DNA from: Streptomyces sp. NBC_00273
GTDB taxonomy: Bacteria > Actinomycetota > Actinomycetes > Streptomycetales > Streptomycetaceae
Length of the DNA: 64,000 nt
NCBI RefSeq assembly: GCF_036178145.1
Contig: NZ_CP108067.1
Location: 186,001 to 250,000, forward strand
Reading direction: 5' to 3'
Shown: positions 1 through 11,164 of the stretch, in pieces
Layout: each line of letters begins with the position of its first letter
Position numbering within the stretch: the first letter of the stretch is position 1
Program-made: the position numbers and the translations under genes
Notes under the pieces: model-generated
Told to the model about the DNA's origin: nothing
Databases searched by the model: none
What the model saw: only the letters and a program-made list of their open reading frames with translations

Positions 1-5
1 CGGAC

Positions 6-455
6 TTACTCGTCTAGGTGAGCGGAGATCTCCCCGTGGGTCAGGCCGCGGGCCGACAGCGAGAGCACCATCTCGTCGACGCCGGTCAGCCGGCGCTGTC
101 GCTTCTTGACGATCTGCGGCTCGAACGAGCCCTCCCGGTCCCTCGGGACTTCGAGAACGACCGGGCCGACCTCGGTCACCACGGTCTTGGACCGGGTCCC
201 GTTCCGGGTGTTGCCCGAGCCAGCCTTCTCATGCTTCTCGTGCCCGAGGTGGTCGGTGATCTCGCCTTCCAGGGCCGACTCGAGGATCCGCTTCGTCAAC
301 TGCTGCAGCAGACCACCCTGGCCCGTCAGCTTGATCCCGTCAGCCTTGGCCCGGTCCACCAGCTGACTGATCAGCTGGTCGTCCAGAACATCCGGTGCCA
401 ACCCGGACGGCTGCACCTCCGCCACGGCCTCCGCCGACACGGTCACGTCTGTCAT
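6..455 (-). pseudogene. IS256-family transposase, N-terminal fragment
   Basis: The 149 residues match the N-terminal third of IS256-type (mutator) transposases: the helical lead, the HLGHEKHE segment, the GNTRNGTRSKTV segment and the VPRDREGSFEPQIV segment that precedes the catalytic core. A stop codon follows the HLDE motif, where intact members continue with a VYG-type sequence into the DDE domain, so none of the catalytic residues is present. The break lies at the window edge, so it may be the junction with another insertion or a deletion. The piece is not expected to be active. Confidence 0.85.
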
Positions 456-592
456 CAGGTGTCACTTCCTGTTCGAAGATCCACCGTTGACCGTACAGAC
501 CCCTGAAGGGTTCTCGGTAGGAACCCAGGGGTCCGGCAGCTGATTCTGCGCGAGAAGGCCTGGGTTCACGACGAACCTGGGTGCGGGTCCGC

Positions 593-1213
593 CTACAGGG
601 GTCGGTAGGCGCCGTAGTTCCCGGCAAGGGAGTTCGTGGCGGCTTCGGCGACATCGGATCGAGGGCTGGAGACGCATGAGGTGAGGAAGTGGTGGACTCG
701 CTGCCCCGTCCAGCCGGCCGCGGCAACAGTGGGCCAGAAGTAGATCCCATCCTGTGGGGACCTAGCTTCGATGAAGTCGATGATGTCGGTCACGGTTTCC
801 TGGTTGAGGCCAAGCCGGAGCATGGCCACGGCCTGCAACGCTCCGCCCACAAGAGTCTCGTTACCGGTATTCAGGCACCAGCGAATCGTCTCAGTGTGGG
901 AGTGCTCCATGTAGCTCAGCCGGACGATGGCGTCGCCCCCGGCAGTGTGAACCGCATGGAGAGTTTCGCGCTGAAGGACGAGATCTCGCAGGTAGGGAAG
1001 GTCGGAGGGGGAGCCGCATGTACCGAGCGCCATCGTCATCTGGTACTGGGTTTCCCAGGTCCGTGAATCCCTCACCTCGTTCTTCAGGGCTTCTAGCAGG
1101 GCAGGGCCTGCATATGAGTCGCCCAGTTTCCGAAGTCGCTTCGCGGCTGAGCGGCGCTTGGCGGAACTGCGGTCTTGAAGCTGGCGGATCGCCTCAACGG
1201 TGTCGAGAGCCAC
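593..1213 (-). CDS. HEAT-repeat-like protein
   Basis: A 206-residue helical protein with a GTG start preceded by GGAGA. The pattern of short paired helices is visible in segments such as SAAKRLRKLGDSYAGPALLEAL and in the alanine- and leucine-rich repeats every 30-40 residues, which resembles HEAT or PBS-lyase-type repeats used for protein binding. There is no signal peptide, membrane segment or catalytic motif. It lies between an IS256 fragment and the recombinase module and is transcribed in the same direction as both. A smaller HEAT-type protein sits inside an ISL3 element near 61.6 kb. The partner and function are unknown. Confidence 0.6.
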   Translation of the reverse strand: MALDTVEAIRQLQDRSSAKRRSAAKRLRKLGDSYAGPALLEALKNEVRDSRTWETQYQMTMALGTCGSPSDLPYLRDLVLQRETLHAVHTAGGDAIVRLSYMEHSHTETIRWCLNTGNETLVGGALQAVAMLRLGLNQETVTDIIDFIEARSPQDGIYFWPTVAAAGWTGQRVHHFLTSCVSSPRSDVAEAATNSLAGNYGAYRPL

Positions 1214-1247
1214 GGTCTCTCCTACTGGATACGGACGTCACTGGACC

Positions 1248-2863
1248 CTATTCGGCTCCTCTGACAGTTCCGCCGAGGGTCTCGCCGGGTGAGACCAGAA
1301 GCAGCTGACGGGCCGAGTCGGCGTAACGCATCGCGGTCTTCTCGTCGAGGCCGAAGACCTCGGCAAGGTGGAGTGGGTCAGGGCCGTGAACCATGGCCTC
1401 TTCAAGCTGTCGGTCGACGCGGAGCCGCTCCAGGGTGGCGTCCTGTGTCCGCGCATCGGCGCGCTGATCCAGTGGTTGCTGGCCCGGCTGGTCGTGTTGG
1501 CGGTCTGGTTGTTGATCAGCAGGTGGAGGTTCGCGGTGCTGGGCCACCGGCAGCGCCGGTGGCCCAGCCAGTCCGTCAGGAGCTTCAGGGTGAGGTCGTC
1601 AAGAGGCCGGACGCGTCCGGCGATGGTCAGCCGGCGGTTGCCGAGGTCGACGTCGTCGAGCGTGAGGGTGGCGATCTGGGCGACCCGGGCGGCGTGGACC
1701 GCCGCGAGGGCGAGGACGAGCCGTGCCGCCGGGGTGGTGGCCGCCGCGACAGAGCTCTCGACCTGCTCCGGAAGGAGCGGTTGGAGCACGCTGTACTCGT
1801 TCTGCCCGACCTTGATGCGGCTGGTGGGGTCGCGGAAGACCAGCCCGTGCCGTTTGGCCCAGGTGAACAGCGAGCGCAGGGCGACGTGTTGGTCACGCCG
1901 CTGGTGACCGTGCAGTGTCTTGACGTAGGTGAGGACGTCGTCGCGGGTTACTTCCCGCAGGTGGTGATAGCGGTTCGACCACTCCAGCAGGGCAGGGCGG
2001 ACCTGGTTGAGGGAGAGCCAGACCGTTCCTTCGCGTCGTGGGAGACTGCGGGGGCCGCCGTCGCGCAGGACGCGGGTCCAGCGCTCGGCTTCCGAGCGGA
2101 TGCCGGGTGCGAGTCCTTCCAGGCGCCCGACGAGCCAGCGTTCGAAGGACGGTTCGCTGTCGTCCTCAAAGATCCCCATCTCCTCCAGGACCGTGACGAC
2201 GTGGCCGACGGGCAGGTCCAAGGCCCGTAGCGGGGCGAAGATCTCCGTATGCCGGATCACGTCGCCTTCGACGTGGCCGGTGAGGACGACGGCCAGGCCC
2301 CGGTTGACGGCGAAGCGGATGTTGCGTCCCCAGCCGCGGGCCTCGGCGAATCGGTGGGCGAGGTACTTCGCCCAGGCCAGCCACGGGCTAGCCAGGTCGG
2401 CGTCTGCCGGATCGAGTCGGCCGAAGTCCCGAGGGATCTGCTCGAACAGCGGCGGCTGCCGCCAGCCGGCATCCGGGCGCCAGGCCGGCGCGGGAGGTGG
2501 TTTGCGCGGGGCTCCACGCCGTCCTCCCTTCCGCCGGGCCGGGGGCGTCGGTCTCCTGCGGTAGTGCATGCCGACGAAGAACAGCTGGTGATGTCGGACG
2601 ACGGCGAGCCGGTCCCGCACGTCCGTCTCGTCGGTGGGATGGCCGATGACGGCCTTCGCGCTGAGGCGGGCCTGGCACCAGCACAAGCGGCAGTAGTCCC
2701 ACTTCAGCGGCTGGACGCGACGGCAGCCGGTGCATTCCGCCGCGTCGTGTCCGCGGCCGAACATGTAGCAGGTGTGGCAGAGCCGTCCGCGGAAGTCGCC
2801 CCAGGCCAGGCAGCCAGGGCAGGAACTGGTGGGCTTGACGTAACCCTTCGGGAAGCGTGTCAC
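1248..2863 (-). pseudogene. Zinc-ribbon tyrosine recombinase/integrase, frameshifted near the C-terminus
   Basis: GTG start at 2863, five bases after the stop of the XRE gene. The N-terminus has a run of CxxC pairs (SCPGCLAWG, LCHTC, CTGCRRV, CRLCWC), a zinc-ribbon-like region often seen in actinobacterial integrases. The middle is a core-binding and catalytic fold with AARVAQIATLTLDDVDL around the first catalytic arginine. Near 1444-1448 a CA dinucleotide appears duplicated (GGACACAGGAC instead of the expected GGACAGGAC). This shifts translation away from the family's usual C-terminal ending, which is found intact in the next frame (LERLRVDRQLEEAM, then DEKTAMRYADSARQLL) and ends at 1248. 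As sequenced, the gene makes an aberrant tail ending at 1238. Either it is inactive or the shift is a sequencing error. Confidence 0.7.
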
Positions 2864-2867
2864 CGGA

Positions 2868-3197
2868 TCACTCCGGGGGCAGCGACCGGCCGTCCCGGCG
2901 CTTGGGGATCACCTTCGGCGCGGCGGTCCCCGAGCCGACAGCCGCCCGGACCGTCTCCTCCTGACCGGGGCGGTGCACCTTCTCCGGCTCGGGGATCAGG
3001 AGGTCGCCGATCTCGCAGCCGAGGACGACGCAGATGACGTCCAGGTCCTCCAGCTTCAGGGAGACCGGCTGGCCAGACCACAGCCCGGACATCTTCCCGG
3101 CCGAGATCACCAGGCCGTGCTCGGCGAGGCTCCGCTGGAGCTCGGAAGCTTTCCAGATCCCCTGGTTCGCGGCGGTCAGCCGCAGATTCCACTTCAT
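2868..3197 (-). CDS. XRE-family helix-turn-helix protein of the recombinase module
   Basis: A 109-residue protein. Residues 1-75 form a Cro/CI-type helix-turn-helix: the ELQRSLAEHGLVISAGKMSGLWSG stretch contains the recognition helix, followed by LEDLDVICVVLGCEIGDLL, the standard second half of the fold. The C-terminal 35 residues are basic and proline-rich. Its start overlaps the upstream integrase stop by 4 bases (ATGA) and its stop lies a few bases before the second recombinase, so the three are one transcription unit. It probably controls the module or acts as a recombination directionality factor. That role is inferred from position only. Confidence 0.8.
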   Translation of the reverse strand: MKWNLRLTAANQGIWKASELQRSLAEHGLVISAGKMSGLWSGQPVSLKLEDLDVICVVLGCEIGDLLIPEPEKVHRPGQEETVRAAVGSGTAAPKVIPKRRDGRSLPPE

Positions 3198-4315
3198 TGC
3201 AGAAGTCCTTCCAGACGCTTCGCGGCCCGCTGCTGCCCGGCCACCCAGGCGTCCTCGACCCGGGTCTGCTGGACGTGGACGTATCGCATGGTCGTGGCGA
3301 TCCAGGAATGTCCGAGGACTTCCTGGATCGCGATGAGGTCGAGTCCACCCAGGTAGAGCTCGGACGCGCAGAAGTGCCGCAGGACGTGCGGGGTGAGCTT
3401 GTCGCCCCAGCCCGGCAGGTGCGCCGTGGCCGCGGCCTTGAGCCCACCGCGCAGAGCATCGTCGCCGACCCGGCCCGAGGAGCCGTCAGCGCATCTGCGT
3501 TCGGAGGGGAACAGCGGGGCGCCGGGGCGGGTGTGGTCGTCGTCGAACTGGCCCCAGACGTCCTCGATGAACCAGCGGAGCGTGCGGTCAGCGCCGTTGA
3601 TCAGGGGGACCATCCGCTCGCGCGGGCCCGAGCCCCGGGCGCCCTTGCCGTGGCGGACGTGGAGCTTGCCGAAGCGGCCCAGGTCCCACTTGATGTCCGC
3701 CAAATCGAGCTTGCACGCCTCGCTGACCCGCAGCCCGACCTGGGACATCAGTTTGGAGGCGGTGTAGTTCCGGGCGGTCGGGGCGAACTTCCGGCAGGTC
3801 GCCAGCTCGCCGCCCCACGCGGTGAACAGCGTCCTGACCTCCGGCCCGGACGGCGGAATCCGCAGTGCCGCGTCCTTCGACCCGCGCGGCCGGTTCATCT
3901 CGTCGATCGGGCACTCGATCACCCGACCGGTCATCCGGTGGATCTCGACCTTGTGCCGCAGCTCCAGGAACAGGAAGTACGTGGTCAGCGCCTGAGAGCG
4001 CCCCAGCCGGGTGCCGCTCGGCGATGCCCGCAGTACCTTCCCGAAGTACGCGTCGGCGTCGGGCGGCTCCATCTCCCACAGCGGTCGGCCGAACCAGGAC
4101 CGCATCTGCTCCAGGTGCCCGACGTCCCCGCGGATCGTGCCGTCCGCCAGCCCGGCCGAGGCCCGCGCCAGCACGAACCCCGCCAGCACGTCGGTCTCGA
4201 ACTGCTCCAGCTCCTCCGCCGTGGCCAGCGGCCGGACATCGCGCAGGTCCCGTACGACAGCCAGCGCCAACCCGAGCCCCCTCACCTTCACCCCGATCGT
4301 GAACCGATCAGGCAT
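3194..4315 (-). CDS. Tyrosine recombinase/phage-type integrase
   Basis: A 373-residue site-specific recombinase. The N-terminal half is a SAM-like core-binding domain and the C-terminal half is the catalytic domain, with GLRVSEACKLDL (catalytic Arg), RHGKGARG (Lys), HVLRH (His-x-x-Arg), LGHSWIATTMRYVHV (His and the nucleophile Tyr). All catalytic positions are present, so the enzyme should be active. It is the first gene of a three-gene operon with an XRE protein and a second, zinc-ribbon recombinase. The family cuts and rejoins DNA through a 3-prime phosphotyrosine. The substrate could be the element's own att site, but no att repeat or tRNA gene was recognised next to it. Confidence 0.92.
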   Translation of the reverse strand: MPDRFTIGVKVRGLGLALAVVRDLRDVRPLATAEELEQFETDVLAGFVLARASAGLADGTIRGDVGHLEQMRSWFGRPLWEMEPPDADAYFGKVLRASPSGTRLGRSQALTTYFLFLELRHKVEIHRMTGRVIECPIDEMNRPRGSKDAALRIPPSGPEVRTLFTAWGGELATCRKFAPTARNYTASKLMSQVGLRVSEACKLDLADIKWDLGRFGKLHVRHGKGARGSGPRERMVPLINGADRTLRWFIEDVWGQFDDDHTRPGAPLFPSERRCADGSSGRVGDDALRGGLKAAATAHLPGWGDKLTPHVLRHFCASELYLGGLDLIAIQEVLGHSWIATTMRYVHVQQTRVEDAWVAGQQRAAKRLEGLLQ

Positions 4316-4639
4316 GGTGAGAACGCTTCAGGAATCCCGAAGTTACGTCAGCCCGCGAACCGCTGCCGGAGAGAAGACGAATCCCCTGGCCACGAGGTCG
4401 AGGACTCAGCGCGGCTCAGAGCAACCCACGGGATGTCGCACACCTCAACCAGACAAAGGAGCGACTCACCCGAACCGGCGATAGCACCACACCTGTTGCA
4501 CCAACTACGGTGAGCAATCCGCGCGTCGAGCTGCACAAACGCTCCGTCCGCTGCCTCGTGCCACAGTCGTAGCCCCAGAGAACCCCCTTTGTACGGCTTG
4601 TCGAGAGGCCCGGCAGGAGCAGTTCACCCGCCCCTGACC
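4316..4639. other. Intergenic region without a supported gene
   Basis: This divergent gap separates the leftward recombinase operon from the rightward DUF6233 gene and so must carry both promoters. A short leftward frame with a CxxC pair exists (4348-4536) but has no family resemblance or convincing ribosome-binding site. No tRNA-like arm or direct repeat that could be an attachment site was seen. Confidence 0.4.
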
Positions 4640-5131
4640 GTGACCGAACCCTCCCCTTCGGCCGCGATCACGCTGGTCCTTCCCGACGGGCAGGCCATCG
4701 AGCGGGTACGGCTCTACGAACGCCAGCAACTCGACTCCGGCCTATGGATGTACCGCATCGGTGTTCCCCTGTGGCAGACGACCTCCGGGGGCGGCGTGGA
4801 GCCGGCCGAGTACGGCACCTGGGTCACCTCCGAGCAGCTGCGCCCGCTCCCTGGGGTCGACCTGGACGGCATCCCGGCTCACCCGCGTACCCGTACCGCG
4901 CCGGCCCGGTGGGCGTGGCTGCTCGACGGCCGCGCCCACGGCCGGCCCGCCACCGTCCACGCCGAAGGCTGCTCCGGCGCCACCGACCGCGCGCACCCGC
5001 TGGGCACCATGCAGGCACTCGACGCACTCGCGCGGCCCGGCACGACGGCGTGCACCGTGTGCGACGCGGCCGAGGCGCTGCTGCCGATCCTCGCGCATGG
5101 CCAGAACGACGCGCCCGCCCCCGGCGACTGA
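4640..5131 (+). CDS. DUF6233-type conserved Streptomyces protein
   Basis: About 163 residues from a GTG at 4640. An upstream TTG at 4589 gives 17 more residues that do not look conserved. The order of motifs is that of the DUF6233 family: an ITLVLPDGQ opening, a YRIGVPLWQ strand, VEPAEYGTWV, a PARWAWLL segment, then an HAEGC and ACTVCDAAEALLPIL ending whose cysteines could bind metal. The function of the family is unknown. It is common in streptomycetes and often lies near mobile genes. Its stop abuts the stop of the next, convergent reading frame. Confidence 0.8.
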   Translation: MTEPSPSAAITLVLPDGQAIERVRLYERQQLDSGLWMYRIGVPLWQTTSGGGVEPAEYGTWVTSEQLRPLPGVDLDGIPAHPRTRTAPARWAWLLDGRAHGRPATVHAEGCSGATDRAHPLGTMQALDALARPGTTACTVCDAAEALLPILAHGQNDAPAPGD

Positions 5132-5544
5132 TCACGGGTCAAACGGTCGGGATGCGGTGTAGTCGTGGCGTTGGTAACCGCGTCCGTCGCCATGCCAGTC
5201 CAGGAACAGCGCCGAATCGCCGAGCGCGGCCGCGCCAGCCCGGTGGCTGATGGTCGGCGTCCGGTAGATACCGGACCGCGCACCGCTGGACGTGCTGTCC
5301 TCCAGCCGCGCCTCAAGGCCAGGGAAGTCGCGCTCGTCCACCACGGGGTCGGTGCCTTCGCGGGATTGCTTGATCTGCACCCGTAGCTTGGCCCCGTCGA
5401 AGATCGTCGGGTCGTCCACGGGGTAGAAACTCGCCCCGTCCCAGCGCACTTCGGCGTACGCGTACACAGTGCCCCCGGACCGGGCCGCGCACGTCCGTAC
5501 CGTCACCTTCCAGTTGTCCGGCCACGGCCCGTCAACGGCTGACA
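5132..5544 (-). pseudogene. C-terminal fragment of a secreted Streptomyces hypothetical protein
   Basis: The last 125-135 residues of this frame look like real protein (DNWKVTVRTCAARS, YAEVRWDGASFYPV, FDGAKLRVQIKQSREG, ALFLDWHGDGRGYQ). They resemble a family of small exported streptomycete proteins. The reading frame continues upstream to 6040, but that part is low-complexity sequence with no signal peptide, so the true N-terminus seems to be missing. I interpret this as a decayed gene. Confidence 0.5.
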
Positions 5545-5860
5545 GTCCTGGCAGCCCCAGGGGCCTCGAACGGGCGTGCGGGGCAGGATGGCGCGATGGC
5601 ACAGCAAATCTTGCCCCCGTGGAGTCCTGGGGCGTGCTGCGGGAGATCGCCCGGTACCTGCTGCTGACGTACTGGGGGTAGCAGGACCCGGAAGGAGGTG
5701 TGAACGGCAAGGGCGACGGTGGCCCCACCGCAAGCCCCGGCATGCGCTGGCGTGCACCTTTGCAACGGCTGCTGGCCAGGCTGATCACGGCGGTGGTACG
5801 GCGGGGAGCCGGGTTGGCGGTGACGTCCGGTGCGAGAGAGCGCTGGCGGACGAGGTGTAG
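5545..5860. other. No supported gene; degraded sequence
   Basis: Frames on both strands are open for short distances but show no conserved motif. The segment lies between two gene remnants and probably consists of decayed coding sequence. Confidence 0.4.
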
Positions 5861-6234
5861 GCCGATGCGCAGCGGCCTGCTGACCTGGCCGAACGTCGAC
5901 GCTCGGGGGCGGAGAAGCAGGGGTACAACCGAGCCCACCTCCTTGCCGCGCAGCTCGGCGGATCCAACTGGGATCCGGCGAATTTCGTCACCATGCACGC
6001 CTACGCAAATTCCCCCGTCATGCGGAAAATCGAGAACCAAGTAAGGGCCGCAGTGGAAGCCGGGGAGACAATCCAGTACAGCGTCACCCCCCGATACAAC
6101 GGGACCGATAAAATCCCCACCGGGGTATACATCGAGGCTTATGGATCGAACGGCTCACGTTCACCCAGCACTGGAGCACCGGAATAACTGAATCAGGCAA
6201 CACCGCATTCATTCCCAATCAGCCGAAGGAATGA
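5861..6234 (+). pseudogene. Remnant of a polymorphic-toxin DNA/RNA non-specific endonuclease tail
   Basis: From about 5921 the sequence encodes GYNRAHLLAAQLGGSNWDP, NFVTMHAYANSPVM, ENQVRAAVEAGETIQYSVTP and IPTGVYIEAYGSNG, which match the nuclease domain found at the C-terminus of actinobacterial polymorphic toxins (the RAHL histidine is the catalytic type). After YGSNG the frame breaks. The usual ending continues in the next frame (LTFTQHWSTGITESG, IPNQPKE, stop at 6234). A stop codon at 5858-5860 cuts it off from any delivery domain. It is followed, about 100 bases on, by a SUKH immunity gene, the normal toxin-immunity order. Confidence 0.75.
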
Positions 6235-6331
6235 CGAGAGTAGTCGAGTAGGTGCGACTCGCCGCCACCTGCCCGCCTACTATCATCCCGTCCGTCCGGA
6301 CTCGCCAACCTTTAGAAACAGGACCCCCGCC

Positions 6332-6862
6332 GTGAACAACGCCCTTGCACGTCTTCTCGAAATCGCCCCGGCGCCGAGCCAGCCCCGCGACAAGGATTGG
6401 GGCGAGGTCGAACGCGCCCTCGCAGTCGAGCTCCCCGACGACTACAAGGAGCTCATCGGCGTTTACGGGGGAAGCTACTGGGACAACTACCTTTACGTCC
6501 TGGAGCCCGACTGCCCCAACAAGCACTACGACCTCCTCAAGTGGGCCAAATACCAGTTCGAAGACCTGCAAGACCTGTGGACGGTCGAGAAGAAGCCGGC
6601 GGAACTGGAGACCGAGGAATCCGTGCTCATCCCGTGGGCGACCACGGACAACGGGGAATGCCTGTACTGGCTCGTTCTTCCGGGCCTTGCGCCGAACGAA
6701 TGGACCGTCATGGTGAACGAGGTGAGCGACCGATGGGAACATTACCCCGTATCGTGCACGCAATTCCTCGCGTCCGCCCTCACCGGAGAGCTGCAGTCGA
6801 ACATTCTCTCGTCACTGTTCCCCCTGGCAACCCATGAATTCAGCCGCCTCGATGAAGTGTGA
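6332..6862 (+). CDS. SMI1/KNR4 (SUKH) family immunity protein
   Basis: A 176-residue acidic cytoplasmic protein with the SUKH signature: WGEVERALAVELPDDYKELIGVYGG at the start, a central LIPWATTDNGECLYWLV strand pair, and an aromatic-rich FLASALTGEL end. SUKH proteins bind and neutralise nuclease and other toxins in bacterial contact-dependent systems. It directly follows the remnant of a nuclease toxin, so it is most likely the retained immunity gene of that pair and may protect against toxin from kin. The start ATG at 6332 is preceded by a weak ribosome-binding region (acaggaccc). Confidence 0.88.
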   Translation: MNNALARLLEIAPAPSQPRDKDWGEVERALAVELPDDYKELIGVYGGSYWDNYLYVLEPDCPNKHYDLLKWAKYQFEDLQDLWTVEKKPAELETEESVLIPWATTDNGECLYWLVLPGLAPNEWTVMVNEVSDRWEHYPVSCTQFLASALTGELQSNILSSLFPLATHEFSRLDEV

Positions 6863-6867
6863 TGATG

Positions 6868-6982
6868 CGACGCTCGGCCGACACGGGCACGCGCGGCCTG
6901 GCGGGACATCAACAAGTGGTTCAACCGGGACGTCTGGACGGCCGCCCTCAACGACACGGGATACGGCGTCACCCGAACCTGA
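6868..6982 (+). pseudogene. Possible short gene-tail remnant
   Basis: One frame reads RAAWRDINKWFNRDVWTAAL and ends NDTGYGVTRT before a stop at 6980-6982. The composition (Trp, Asn, Tyr) looks like real protein rather than GC-rich noise, but the frame opens only just upstream after stop codons. It may be the last 35 residues of another lost toxin or immunity gene. I cannot assign a family. Confidence 0.3.
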
Positions 6983-6993
6983 TACCCGTGCCC

Positions 6994-7215
6994 TCATGAG
7001 TCACGTGCCAGAGCGTCCGTCTGCCCTGCGAAGACTCGCCGGATGGGCCCCTTGTTCTCAGCCCCGCGAGCGACGCTGACGGTGGGCGCGGAGGGGCGGC
7101 GGTGCCCCGGTGAGGGATCAGGAGCGGCCTCCGGTGAGGAGAACCCGCCGGGCACCGCGGCGCGCTGCGCCGGCTGCTCCACGGCCGGGGCCGCGGGGAT
7201 GAGGGCGGCCAAGGG
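6994..7215 (-). pseudogene. Duplicated C-terminal fragment of the Cys-rich protein at 11165-11716
   Basis: The reading VEQPAQRAAVPGGFSSPEAA here is nearly the same as VEQPAQRVAVPGGFSSPEAA at the end of the gene near 11.2 kb, and the DNA is similar over about 100 bases (7094-7196 versus 11210-11310). The upstream, cysteine-containing part is absent. The copy runs to the IS630 insertion site and, before that insertion, lay just downstream of ligA. Confidence 0.6.
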
Positions 7216-7256
7216 CCCCGACAGGGCGGGCCGAGGGCTGGGGGCGGCGACGCCTA

Positions 7257-8673
7257 GTGTTCTGCGCCAGAAATCTCAGGGTTAAGTCTGCGCCTGGTTG
7301 CCCGGGTTGGATGGGGTGATCTTGGTGAGGTAGTCGGCAACGGACTTGAGAATCTCGTCGGCGGTCTTCGTCCAGGCAAAGGGTTTCGGGTTCTCGTTCC
7401 AATTCTCGATCCAGGCCCGGATGTCGTCTTCCAGTGCTTTCACCGAGGTGTGGACTCCGCGGCGGATGAGCTTGTCGGTCAGCAGACCGAACCACCGCTC
7501 GACCTGGTTGATCCAGGAGGAGCCTGTGGGGGTGAAGTGGACGTGGAAGCGGGGGTGTCTGGCCAGCCACGTCTTGATCTCAGAAGTGTTGTGAGTGGCG
7601 TAGTTGTCGCAGACCAGGTGCACGTCGAGCTCGCGGGGCACGGCTTTGTCTATGGTGACCAGGAACTTCTTGAACTCGATCGCGCGATGGCGGCGGTGGA
7701 GTTCGCTGATGACGGTTCCGTCGGCGACGTTGAACGCGGCGAAGAGGCTCGTGATGCCGTGCCGCAGGTAGTCGTGGGTGCGTCGCTCGGGCATGCCCGG
7801 CATCATCGGCAGCACCGGCTGTGAACGGTCCAGCGCCTGGATCTGGCTCTTCTCATCCACGCATAACACCACCGCCCGCTCAGGCGGGTTGTGATACAAG
7901 CCGACGACGTCGACGACCTTCGCCACGAACTGCGGGTCGGTGGACAGCTTGAAGGAATCCTGCAGATGCGGCTTGAGTTCGAACCGTTTCCAGATTCGGC
8001 CGACGGTCGACTTCGATAGCCCCGTCCGAGCTGCCATCGAGGCCCGCGACCAGTGAGTATCCTTCCCCGGCGTGGACTCCAGCGTCGCCACGATCACGTC
8101 TTCGACCTGGTCAAGGAGAATCGACGGCGGCCGGCCCGGACGGGGCTCATCGACCAGGCCTTCAAGACGATGGGCGATGAAACGACTGCACCAGCGGTCG
8201 ACGGTCGAGGCATCCACACCGAGCTCGACCGCGGCCTGCCTGTTCGTCCCGCCCTCCGCGCAACGCAGCACGATCCTCGCCCGCAGAGCCAGAAACTGGG
8301 CGGTCTTCGCGCGCCGGGCCCATCGGACCAACTGGCCCCGTTCGTCCGCACTCAGAACCAGATCGGCCTTCGGCCGACCGATTCGGGCGGCATCCTCAAG
8401 TCCGGCCAACCCATCGGCGGCGAACTTCCCGCGCCACTTCCTCACCGTCGCTACGGTCACCCCGACCTCGACCGCCACCTGCGCGTTCGGCGCCCCGCCT
8501 GCACACGCCAGCACGATGCGCGCCCGCTCCGCGAACCGCGGCGCCACCACCCCACTCACCCAGCGGGACAACTCAGCGCGTTCCTCATCGGACAGGCGGA
8601 CTTCAACGGCACTAGGACCCGGCGACATGACAACAGGCTACAGACTTAACCCTGAGATTTCTGGCGCAGAACA

Positions 8674-8674
<1 letters not shown>
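7257..8674. mobile_element. Complete IS630-family insertion sequence (1418 bp)
   Basis: The ends are a perfect 34-bp inverted repeat (7257-7290 and 8641-8674) starting GTGTTCTGCGCCAGAAATCT. They are flanked by TA on both sides (7255-7256 and 8675-8676) inside a CTAG context, which is the known IS630 target and TA duplication. The element contains one transposase gene. Identical ends indicate recent insertion. Confidence 0.95.
7282..8628 (-). CDS. IS630-family transposase
   Basis: 448 residues, full length. The N-terminal 160 residues contain two consecutive helix-turn-helix units with related sequence (around 15-75 and 92-160). They are followed by the DDE catalytic domain: [10 protein letters not shown] (Asp258), [12 protein letters not shown] (Asp341) and [12 protein letters not shown] (Glu377). 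All three catalytic residues are present. Its stop codon lies within the left inverted repeat, as is common for this family. It cuts and inserts at TA dinucleotides. Confidence 0.95.
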   Translation of the reverse strand: MSPGPSAVEVRLSDEERAELSRWVSGVVAPRFAERARIVLACAGGAPNAQVAVEVGVTVATVRKWRGKFAADGLAGLEDAARIGRPKADLVLSADERGQLVRWARRAKTAQFLALRARIVLRCAEGGTNRQAAVELGVDASTVDRWCSRFIAHRLEGLVDEPRPGRPPSILLDQVEDVIVATLESTPGKDTHWSRASMAARTGLSKSTVGRIWKRFELKPHLQDSFKLSTDPQFVAKVVDVVGLYHNPPERAVVLCVDEKSQIQALDRSQPVLPMMPGMPERRTHDYLRHGITSLFAAFNVADGTVISELHRRHRAIEFKKFLVTIDKAVPRELDVHLVCDNYATHNTSEIKTWLARHPRFHVHFTPTGSSWINQVERWFGLLTDKLIRRGVHTSVKALEDDIRAWIENWNENPKPFAWTKTADEILKSVADYLTKITPSNPGNQAQT

Positions 8675-10764
<2,090 letters not shown>

Positions 10765-10959
10765 TCAGTGGACACGGACGACCGTGGCCAGTGCGTGCCG
10801 CGTCGTCCCGCCCGCTGCTTCGACCACCAGGCAGGCGGCGGCCTGCTGGTACGGCCCCTGTCCACGGTGTGGGCCACCGCGCCACCGTCTGCCGCACGGC
10901 GGTACCGGGAGTGGGGTTTCAGCGGCGGTGGGGCGGTTGTCGCCCGGAGGGGAATATCG

Positions 10960-11127
10960 GTGACGGTCCACAGCGCCGAACTCCACCGCCGGGTCCTCGC
11001 CGCTGTCGCGCCCTACGCCGATCAGGTCGTGCTCGACACCCGGATCGCGGAGGAGAAACCCAGCGGGGCCGGCTCAGAGCATTCACCGAGGAGTGACCAG
11101 CCGGGCGAGAGGCCGCGAAATGGCTGA
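10960..11127 (+). CDS. Short hypothetical protein, possibly a truncated N-terminus
   Basis: A GTG at 10960 is preceded by GGAGGGG with a 7-base spacer, an excellent ribosome-binding site. The first 30 residues (VTVHSAELHRRVLAAVAPYA, then DQVVLDTRIAEE) look like a folded helical start. The last 20 are low-complexity and probably result from truncation or a frameshift. No family is recognised. Confidence 0.4.
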   Translation: MTVHSAELHRRVLAAVAPYADQVVLDTRIAEEKPSGAGSEHSPRSDQPGERPRNG

Positions 11128-11164
11128 CCGCCGGCCGGGGAGAGCAGGGGCCGTCTCGCCTGAC

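Noticed and set aside
1289..2230. Long plus-strand frame opposite the zinc-ribbon recombinase
   Set aside because: High-GC antisense frame with Gly/Arg/Asp-rich composition and no motifs.
4316..4639. Attachment site or tRNA next to the integrase operon
   Set aside because: No tRNA arms or direct repeats could be found in this gap.
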